Positions 56,040 to 64,000 of a stretch of DNA of 64,000 bases are shown piece by piece; within the stretch, counting starts at the first letter, position 1; each line of letters begins with the position of its first letter. Below the pieces are notes generated by a model that did no database searches, was not told the DNA's origin, and worked only from the letters and a program-made list of their open reading frames with translations. The position numbers and the translations under genes are program-made. The DNA is from Papio anubis. Its lineage: Eukaryota > Chordata > Mammalia > Primates > Cercopithecidae. The stretch is taken from the NCBI RefSeq assembly GCF_008728515.1, contig NC_044986.1:56780855-56844854 (forward strand), read 5' to 3'.

Positions 56040-56900
56040 AATATGTCAAATATTTACTGCAAAGTTAACATGTGTGTGGCACTGCTCTAGGCACTACGGA
56101 TGCAGAGAGGCGTCAAATAGCAGCATCTCTCCCCTCAATCAAGTGAGATACTGTCATACTTACCACTAAGTAAAACACCTCTCAAGTCATAATTATTGTA
56201 ATAGTAATCATAGTTGTATTTATGCATATACTTATCATTTCTGGTGCTCTTCATTTTTTTTCTCTGGATCTAAGTTGCCCCTGTTGTCATTTCCTTCTAC
56301 CTGAAAACTTTTTCCTGAATATAGGTCAAATGTTCTTGTTTTTTTGCATGTCTAGTGGGATAATATAACAACGCTGGGTTGTGTTGGGTTCCTCTGAGGA
56401 TTATGGCAGAAATGTGATGGAATAGGGAAAAATATTAATAGTTCTCTGGGGTAGAAGCTGGAAGGATTCCTGGAAGAGTTGGCATTTAAGTTGGTCCCTA
56501 AAGCGGAAGTAAGATGATTCTCCTAGACAGAGAAGTAGGGATAGGATCAGGGAGCATTAGAGGCCAATAACATGGTATGAGCTCAACAGTGTGACTCTGT
56601 AACAGTCATCTCAGGAATCAATAACTGATCTTGCCTAAAGCCTTGAGAAAAAAAGGAACAAACCTCTCAGAGTTTTAAATACGCATACACACACACACAC
56701 ACACCCCACGTCTATAAGACATAACACATAATGTACAACCAATCAACTTGGAAAGAATATCAAGAAGTTCAGGCTTAGTTCTCTAAAAACTATGGAACCA
56801 CCAAGAAAGGTTTCTAAGCGGGTAAGTAAAATGATCAGAAAGATGACTCTGGTGGCAATGTGAAAAATAAAATATAGAGGGAGAAGTAATGGGGCTGGGG
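56040..56900 (+). repeat. Ancient interspersed repeat, family not named (third copy), split by L1
   Basis: The left part (56060-56150, 'ggcactgctctaggcactac') and the right part (56404-56900, 'aagaaaggtttctaagcggg', 'gaaagatgactctggtggca') follow the same order I infer for 27126-27960 and 39160-40090. The middle, 56195-56403, is a piece of antisense L1M. Confidence 0.42.
56195..56403 (-). repeat. Old L1 fragment, antisense
   Basis: 'catttctggtgctcttcatt', 'aaatgttcttgtttttttgc' and 'atgtctagtgggataatata' closely parallel 54325-54540, the 5' end of the long antisense L1. Roughly 80% similarity, so probably two members of one old L1 subfamily rather than a local duplication. Confidence 0.6.
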
Positions 56901-56919
56901 TAGAGCAAGGAGAGGAATC

Positions 56920-56957
56920 ATTTTGTTTTGTTTTGTTTTGTTTTGTTGTTTTGTTTC
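56920..56957 (+). repeat. (TTTTG)n microsatellite
   Basis: About six TTTTG units followed by TTGTTTTGTTTC. Confidence 0.9.
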
Positions 56958-57635
56958 AAACACTGTCAATGATGGAACCATAACCAGTGTCTAGATTACA
57001 GTTTTATGTATACTTGTCAAAATTACATATAAACATATATGCAAATATTACAAAAATAGTATATTTATATTTCTAATTCGTAATCATAAACCTAAAGAAA
57101 TTATTTCTTAGAAAGTGAAAGAATGAGAGCCAGAAATAAAACTACTGTAAATTCTAGCCATTTCTTTTTCCCTCTACCAGGTAATGCTCTTCGGGGAGTC
57201 CTTCCAACTCATAAAAGGCACCATGCCCAGACATACAGATTAAAAGAGCCTAATCATTTGCCCTTCTAGTTTCCTTTTCTTTAGCCTATAAAAACTTCAT
57301 TGTTTTCACCTGTGTATTCTACAGCTTTGTTTATGGATATCAACTGACTCCAGGAAGATTCCACTAATTTTTATCCTATATTTTATCTTTTTCTATTGTC
57401 TCTTTACTTTGGATTTTAAGCTCCCAGCACAGTGATGACCTGCTCACTGTACACGACCTTGCAGACTTAAAAGTCTCAAGCAGCCATTGCACAGATGAAT
57501 GGCAAACATTTTGTTTCCAGGTGTAGCTGCAAGAAAAAGCATCTGAAAATGGCATCAACAGGAAAGATGCCGGCCACCCACTGGGAGGCCTTGAGCACCC
57601 TCATCTTCCATCTGGCTCTGTTGGGCTACAAAAGC
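56958..57635. other. Single-copy non-coding stretch
   Basis: No repeat family or coding signal recognised. Confidence 0.45.
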
Positions 57636-57639
57636 ATTA

Positions 57640-57785
57640 CTACTTCCTCAAAGTTAAACTTTTTTGAGCTGACTCAAACACCAGTATGCACTTTCGTTCC
57701 CCAAACAAAGCCAGACTGGGATTTGAACCAGATCGTCTGGTTCCAGTTTTAGCTCTAAGCTGCTGTACTACCAGGCTGTCAAGAG
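57640..57785 (-). repeat. MIR 5' part with intact tRNA-type B box, antisense
   Basis: Read on the minus strand, GACAGCCTGGTAGTACAGCA is followed by GGTTCAAATCC, a perfect pol III B-box consensus. This is the tRNA-derived head of a MIR. It is not a tRNA gene: no acceptor stem or anticodon arm can be folded convincingly. Confidence 0.6.
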
Positions 57786-58504
57786 TAGGAATCAAGGCTA
57801 AAGAAACTATTTTAAATCAATTCGATGAGATTTTTAAATTAGATCTGTTAGAATATATCAAAAAAGAATACACATTATAAACAAATTATGAAAAATTGTA
57901 TACACTTTTTATCTATGACTACTATTGGTCCTTTTTGAGTTTATTTTGGAAAAAGAGAAATAAAGGATGAAAAAATGCCATGTCTAGCTAGTTATAATTG
58001 TGGGATTGTCCTGCAATGAGAAGAAAATGCAAAAACTGTTTTCAACTGGCCCACTGATACACTGTGATCTGAAACACAGTATGTGCCTACTTCATATCTG
58101 ATGGATATTTTTGTTAAGTACTAAAAAATAAAAAAGATAAATGTATAACATGGAAATTAGATATGAATTCAACTAATTCTTTACTAATCTTTCTACAACA
58201 AAATTCTGGGGAAAATCAACAAAAATAATAGCTATATGATCTCTAGAGCCAAATCCTTAACAATCCTAGGATTTGTTAGAACCAAATCCTTACAATCTAA
58301 CCTACTGCTAAATATGTGTATATATGTCTACACACATTCATTATTGTCTGTCACTTTAAAACATATAATCTGAATCATTTATTAAAATAAACATATAAAA
58401 TATACTGACCGTTTTCTTAAGCAAGTTTTAATTAGAACAAATACCATTATCAATCCTCAGCAAATGTTTATATCTATGTTTCATACTCCAAAACATAAAC
58501 ACAA
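57786..58504. other. Single-copy non-coding stretch
   Basis: 'caaatccttaacaatcctag' and 'caaatccttacaatctaacc' near 58250-58305 form a small local repeat. No coding signal. Confidence 0.5.
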
Positions 58505-58615
58505 GCTTCAAGAGGACAGGAGCCTCTTTTGCTCACTACATTATCCTGAGAATCTAGAGACAGGGCTAGCATGCCGTTGGTGCTCAAAAGATATCTGTTG
58601 AATGGATGAATACAT
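58505..58615 (+). repeat. L2-type LINE 3' end, sense
   Basis: 'gaggacaggagcctcttttg', 'ctcactacattatcctgaga' and 'ggtgctcaaaagatatctgt' followed by 'tgaatggatgaata' match the L2 3' tail. Confidence 0.7.
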
Positions 58616-59844
58616 TAAGAGTACAGTCTGCTATTAAACTGGCCTTTAAGATAAACAATTAAACTATTCCAGGACTTTATGTTTTATTCATTTGGTTACT
58701 GGGATATTTACAGAACACTTGTGTAAGACCTCATGAGCTATACAAATAAGCCTTACATAAGGTCCTTCAAAAGTCCTGAAGAACAAACTACTTGGGGAAA
58801 TGAGTCAAACAACATAAGAGTCCATGGTAATACCAAGTCTTTTCTCCTCCATGAACTCCCCTCACAAAATCAGTCTCCCAAAATGAGCAATTCACAGAAG
58901 AATAACGTGCTAGCTATGCAAATAGCACACATTCCCCCATCAGATTGCTGCCATTAAAGCACTTCCTATTATACATTCTTGGCCACCAGGAGGTTTGAAA
59001 TCCTGATTCAAGAAGCTGGTACAAGCATTTTGTAGGGAAAGGGCTACTGATTTTTATACAGTGGTCATAGGGAGAAGGCAGAGGCAGATTCCACTGAGAA
59101 GGCTCCTGGTGGAAACTATTGGCTAATAGAAAGGGTCCCCAAGCCCCTCGTCTCTTGTTTCCACACAAGCAGCTCTACCTTGACCAGTGTTACAAGGCTG
59201 ACCTGAAAGGAGATAACATGAAACCACAGTGGGTCAGCTCTGTCCAGGACTATGACTTCCTTACGCCTGCTCAAGAGCATGAAGGGAAAGCAGAGGTAGT
59301 GACAGTGGTCCAGGCCTGGAGGGTAGCCCCAGGGTCTCAACCCTTAGACTCCGTTCCTGTGACTTCAGTCACAGCACCGAAACCAAGTTTTCTTATTCAC
59401 AGAATACGTCTGATAATAGCATTTCCTCCTACCTTCACAATGGTGTTAAAATAGTCAAATGAGACTTACATGTAAAGGCACTTTGAAACTGTAAAAGTAC
59501 TATTTAAAGTAAATTATTTTAATTCTTTCATCTTTAGTAGGTAGCACATTAACTTATTTCTCCAAATTAATACATACAAGAGTATTTCTGTATAAAGCTT
59601 TTGAATTTACAATAAACTTCCACAAATTGTACCTTGTTTATTCTTGCAACAATAAGCAGTGAGGTAGTTAGAACAGAGCAGATCCTAATATTTTAAATAA
59701 GAAATGAAATGAGACAGATGAAAGGGCTTACTAAAAATCAAATGCATCTCATCTGCCTAATCATGTAGCACTCTTCCTCTTATTGCATCCTGCCTGTCTC
59801 AGAAGGCAAAACAAACAGCCTTCCTGGGAACATAAATGCAGTCT
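58616..59844. other. Single-copy non-coding stretch
   Basis: The plus-strand frame at 59119-59454 (111 codons) overlaps a 74-codon minus-strand frame. It has no recognisable domain and no splice sites that fit, so I treat it as chance. No repeat family recognised. Confidence 0.4.
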
Positions 59845-59960
59845 ACCGTTTACCCACCCACTCAGCTTCCCATCGCGCTGTCAGGGCGCAAAGCAGAAAG
59901 AGGACACGTGAGACAGCACGAACCCTGATAGGAACTCAGCTTAAAATCCGATCCAGCACT
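59845..59960. promoter_or_regulatory. Small CpG-rich patch with an E-box
   Basis: About eight CpGs fall within some 115 bp (in TCTACCGTT, CATCGCGCTGTC, AGGGCGCAAAG, GACACGTGAG, AGCACGAACC and ATCCGATCC), unlike the CpG-poor flanks. CACGTG is an E-box for bHLH factors. It is far too short for a CpG island, and function is speculative. Confidence 0.3.
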
Positions 59961-61190
59961 TTCAAGAATTTCTAGGTGGTTTGGATGAATAAAGAAGAAC
60001 TTAGTGTCAAATTTCTGGTACTAATACTGTCAAGTTAGGGCAAAGTGTAAAAGAGATTTTATTATGGGATAATTTTATAATTGTACATGAAATAATAGTT
60101 ATTACATTCTGTGAAATAAGGAGACAAAAATTGAGAAGCAATGACCTTGTCTTAAATCTGAGACACAAAATATTACACCAGATAAAGATATCTTTATCTG
60201 TGTGTACAAAGATAGCAGAGAACACTCCAGAAAGAAACATTTAATCAAATGAGTTGAGAATCGGTCACCTTGATACACCAGATGGTTCTACTGTAAGCTT
60301 GTTTCACGCAAAGTTAGCCATTGAAATTCTCAAAGCACAGAGAAACCAGAATAAATTAGCTCAAAAGAAACCACTGCAGGACAAAATGATTAGCAGAAGG
60401 CTCATGAGTTAAGGCAGAAATAAAATCTAAAAAAGAATTGACCCCAAGATCCATTTAAAAGCATAAAATTCAAAATTCTAACAATGACCTCCATTAAATA
60501 AGGTACTGATCAATTATTTTCAGAAGGTATTGCATAGATATTTGCTTCATGTCATATATGATAATACTCAATTAAATCACAAAGTAATAATTAGTTCTGA
60601 ATGAAGTTGAAATATTTTCAACTGCATAGATGCTAAATGTCTATTAACAAGAATATAACAGGAGTAAAATGTGAGGGATTTAAATTGCTTTTATATCCAA
60701 TACGCAACTTAGTTTAGAAAGAATAAGCCTTAAACCATAGAATCAATTATAAATTTTTACAGGATCATGTTACAAAGTTGGAACACAGAAAGTACTTCCT
60801 ATCCAGAATGGCCAGCACGCCTCAGAGGAAAGAATGAGAATGTTGCCTATAATGACTCAGCTGTTTCCCAGCCCCATTAGGTAATCAGATTAGAACCCTG
60901 TAGAAGTGGCTTAACAATGCGAAGCCTCTGCCTCCTCATCAATAAAATGAGAACAATATCTTCTTGAGGAACACTGAGGGCACAAAACACTGTAAAAAAA
61001 TGTATTTTTAAGTATATTACTATTTAAAAAATATACAGGGGTAATATTGTCCACTCTCATTTTGTTTGAACTACCAGAGAATAGAACAAAAGACCAAAAA
61101 TATCAAAATGCAGTTATATTCAAAGAGCTTTTTCTAAGATGATAAAACCTGCTCGTCATTGTGCCTGATAAGCACTGAACAAAATCTAAA
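59961..61190. other. Single-copy non-coding stretch
   Basis: AT-rich. No repeat family or coding signal recognised. Confidence 0.5.
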
Positions 61191-61194
61191 TATG

Positions 61195-61285
61195 CTGATT
61201 CTTCTTTGTGTCCTCAACAACAAATGTGTTGCCTGGCATGTAGCAGATGCTCATGAAATACAGGCTGAACAAATGCTTTGACACA
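61195..61285 (+). repeat. L2-type LINE 3' end, sense
   Basis: 'tgttgcctggcatgtagcag' and 'atgctcatgaaatacaggct' followed by 'gaacaaatgc' match the L2 3' tail. Confidence 0.6.
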
Positions 61286-61645
61286 TAAATCCTGCTCTTG
61301 AGGCTACCACATTGTCATGGGGAGAAGGGTGGTATTCTAGACAAAACATATTCACTTAAACTCAAACATGGACTGTGTCTTCAGTATTTGTTTTAATATG
61401 AATACAGTTGATATTCTGGGACTTTATGAAAAATAAATTCTATTCTATTAAGTGTATCTTGAGATATTTTGTTAAAGTTATCCAGTTTCTCCATCCTAAT
61501 CCCAGTGTAATTTCTGCAAACCTAGCATCATAGAATAAAATAGCAGTTCTCAACCACCATGTAACATCATAGCCATGTACTTGAATCAAATAATATTACC
61601 AATAATGAAGTATTACATTTTTCAGTGACTTATTCTTTAAATATT
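61286..61645. other. Single-copy non-coding stretch
   Basis: No repeat family or coding signal recognised. Confidence 0.5.
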
Positions 61646-61649
61646 AGAA

Positions 61650-62395
61650 GATTCCTTTGCACATTCGTTAGGATGGCTACTGGAAATAAACACAAATTAA
61701 CAAGTGTTGGTGAAGATGTGGAGAAATTAGAACATGTATGTACTATTGGTTGAAATGTAAAATGGTACAGCTGCTATGGAAAACAGTATGGAGGTACCTC
61801 AAAAAATTAAACATAGAATTACCATATTATCCAACAATTTCACTTTGGATATAGACCCCAAAAAATTGAAAGCAGGATCTCAAAGAGATATTTTTACACC
61901 TATGTTCATAAGAGCATTACTCAAAATAGCCAAAAGTATTAGCAACCCAAGTATGCATCAATAGATGAATGGATAAATAAAATGTGGAATGGAATAATAT
62001 TCAGCCTTAAAAAGAAAAGAAATGGTGACACATGCTACAACATGGATGAACCTTAATGACATTATGCAAAGTGAAGTAAGCCAGTCACAAACAGAGAAAT
62101 ACTGTATGACTTCACTTATATGAATTAGCTAGAGTAGTGAAATTCACAAAGACAGAAAGTAGATGAGGTTGCCAGGGGCTGGGAGGGGAGCGGGAATAGG
62201 GAAATGGAAGTTGTTGTGTAATGAGTACAGAGCTATAGTCATTAAATCAGAATAACACCCACTTGCAACAGGAAAAGAGTTCTGGAGATGAGTGTTTGCA
62301 CAGCCGTGTGAATGTACTTAGTGCCTCTGAACTGTACACCTCAAAATAGTTAAGATGGTGACTTTTACTTGTATTTGAACACAGTTCTTAAAAAT
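61650..62395 (+). repeat. Old L1 (L1M-type) 3' end, sense
   Basis: 'cgttaggatggctactggaa', 'atggaaaacagtatggaggt', 'gatgaatggataaataaaat' and 'ggaataatattcagccttaa' mark the end of ORF2. 'ggttgccaggggctgggagg' and 'actgtacacctcaaaatagt' mark the 3' UTR. A 62-codon relic at 61776-61964 (from MENSMEVPQKIKH) is out of frame in places. Confidence 0.85.
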
Positions 62396-62953
62396 ATATT
62401 AATAGGTTTCTTAAATATAGAAAATTTAAAAGAGAGAAAAAAAGAGGTGTGCATATATTACCTATAGAAAAATTATATTGTAAAAAAAATGTAGACTATC
62501 TTCAAGATTATCTCTATAAGTCTATCACTCTCATTCACTGAATTCCAGTGTGATTTCTGGAGAAGGAAGGAAAAAGGTGGCATTTCCTTCAGGGCACCTA
62601 AAACTACACATACCCCACGGCCAGTCTTATCCAAGATGATAACTCTTCTCTTAAGTCTTTTAGTTAATAATAGCTGGAACAATTTTGAAAGACTGTAATG
62701 CTTAGATGTTTTAATTTTAGAGTTACTACCAATTTAGAGTTGCCAGATAAAATAGAGGATGCCTGTTAAAATTAAATATCAGGTGAAAACTGAATTCTTC
62801 ATATAAGTATGTCCCAAATACTGCAGGGAGTACACTTACACTATTGCAAAAACAATTGTTTGAGATTTGAATTTAATTATGCAATCTGTATTTTTATTTG
62901 CTAAATCTGGCACACACACCAATTTCTTCTTAGTTTTTTTCCTGTGGTAAAAC
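62396..62953. other. Single-copy non-coding stretch
   Basis: No repeat family or coding signal recognised. Confidence 0.5.
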
Positions 62954-63011
62954 ATATTATATTATATTATATTATATTATATTATATTATATTATATTAT
63001 ATTATATTATA
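62954..63011 (+). repeat. (TTATA)n pentanucleotide microsatellite
   Basis: About eleven uninterrupted ATATT/TTATA units. The purity suggests it is length-polymorphic. Confidence 0.95.
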
Positions 63012-63629
63012 GAAAAGAATAAGAGCCTCCCCATTCCAGAGATAAGCCAGGTTTTAGAGATATAAAAGAATCCCCCATTTCCTACTAGGAGGATGTAGAA
63101 AGGCCCACTCTTAAAAGTCTAAAGAACCAAAAAGGAATGTTCTTAACTACAAATAAAGAAAACCAAAAATGTGTTATAGACATTGAAATGAAAGATTAAC
63201 ATATTAAAAACAAGTTTTGCTAAACACAATGATTCTTACCATTGTTTATCAAAAAAAGAAACCAAATGATATAAAAAGTCATAAGCATTAAAACTGTCCT
63301 TCTCTAAAGAGACATCAAAGTCGTCGTAGATATAGGAAGCTAGATAATCTTCTGGAAATATTTCTAACGCATATTTTTATACTTTACAACCTTGTCATTT
63401 TTTTGTTCCCTTTGTAATCTAACTTGTCTTACTCAAGCTGTCTCCATTTCCTCCACTCCTTTCCAGTGAGTACATGGGACATCTCCAGGGCCTCAGAGTG
63501 GGTTCGGAACCTGTAGGTTTATACTGACATGTAACACGGTCAATCCTCAGCTCAGTTCTATCCTCAGTAATTTGTTTCAGTGTCCCTTACTCTGGAATGG
63601 CCCTGAATCTCTCTCTTTCCTGGTTAGAG
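63012..63629. other. Single-copy non-coding stretch
   Basis: No repeat family or coding signal recognised. Confidence 0.5.
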
Positions 63630-63846
63630 CAATGTTTCTCAATCTTTAGCTTGCAACACAATCACCCGGAAGGCTTGTTATAAAAACAAGATTTTAATAA
63701 GCTTGCTTGGGATCAGATTGCTGGGAACCATCCCTCAGCTTGGATACAGTAAGTCTAGATTAGGGTTTTTAAAAAATCCACTTCTAGTACATTCCCAGGT
63801 GACTTTGATGATGCTAGCTTGGGGAATCACACTTTAAAGACCACTG
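63630..63846 (+). repeat. MER5A-like hAT DNA transposon remnant
   Basis: 'caatgtttctcaatctttag' at the left, 'acaatcacccggaaggcttg' and 'cagattgctgggaaccatcc' in the body, and 'tcacactttaaagaccactg' at the right match MER5A (Charlie group) from inverted terminus to inverted terminus. It carries a short insertion after 'ttgttataaaaacaag'. Confidence 0.75.
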
Positions 63847-64000
63847 CATTAATATGTGCATTCCAGGTCCTTGACCTATTCCAAATAATCTCACTTCACT
63901 TTCTAAAAAGGAAAAGAAGGAGGAAACTCAGAGGGGAACGTAATTCTCACTCTCCCCCACAGCAGAATGGACTTGCCATAGGAGCTGGAATAACTCATCA
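63847..64000. other. Right-edge single-copy sequence
   Basis: Purine-rich patch at about 63905-63935. Nothing else recognised before the window ends. Confidence 0.5.

Noticed and set aside
54180..56403. Apparent duplication between 54325-54540 and 56195-56403
   Set aside because: Similarity is only about 80% and both are the same region of an old L1 in antisense. Two family members explain it.
57700..57785. tRNA gene suggested by a perfect B box GGTTCAAATCC on the minus strand
   Set aside because: No acceptor or anticodon stems fold, and the context matches the tRNA-derived head of a MIR SINE.
59119..59454. 111-codon plus-strand frame beginning MANRKGPQAPRLL
   Set aside because: No domain is recognisable, a minus-strand frame overlaps it, and no splice sites or promoter fit. 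Frames of this length are expected by chance in 64 kb.
1..64000. CRISPR arrays, operons, plasmid or phage modules
   Set aside because: The sequence is plainly primate nuclear DNA. No regularly spaced direct repeats with unique spacers and no prokaryotic gene organisation are present.

Overview
The window is AT-rich, CpG-poor nuclear DNA from a catarrhine primate, most likely human or another ape. The evidence is the repeat content: AluJ, AluS and AluY copies, a young L1PA-type L1, MaLR LTRs, a Tigger transposon, MIR and L2. I find no prokaryotic or organellar gene and no complete protein-coding gene. Almost every open frame is either a chance frame or lies inside a retroelement. The window therefore looks intronic or intergenic.

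Layout. 1-12.6 kb is mostly single-copy DNA with MIRs, four Alus, an AT-rich hairpin tract at 4.9-5.1 kb and a candidate 39-nt minus-strand exon at 11.58 kb. 12.7-18.6 kb holds an old antisense L1 and a dense series of MIRs. 18.7-22.1 kb has two Alus, an L1 3' end and LTR-like pieces. 22-33 kb is mainly single-copy, with an RFX/YY1 motif cluster at 26.3 kb, an unusual three-unit Alu at 29.2 kb and a candidate minus-strand terminal coding exon at 30.5 kb. 33.5-37.5 kb holds L1M and LTR-like fragments. 41.2-43.9 kb is a stack of three Alus and one L1PA-type element on essentially one target site. 45-54.5 kb is dominated by an old antisense L1 that was later hit by a Tigger transposon, an AluJ, a MaLR LTR and an AluY. 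Beyond 54.5 kb come a homopurine tract, older repeats, single-copy DNA, an L1M 3' end and a MER5A-like element at the right edge.

The most unusual structure is a 205-bp segment at 45.57 kb. It reappears in inverted orientation at 48.78 kb inside the old L1, with only about five substitutions and one small indel, although the L1 around it is ancient. This looks like a recent, short-range templated inverted copy. Second is the 16-bp target sequence present three times at the exact junctions of the 41-44 kb retroelement stack. The only coding potential worth testing is the pair of minus-strand candidate exons; I do not recognise the gene. Repeat family names come from remembered consensus sequences, not from a search.
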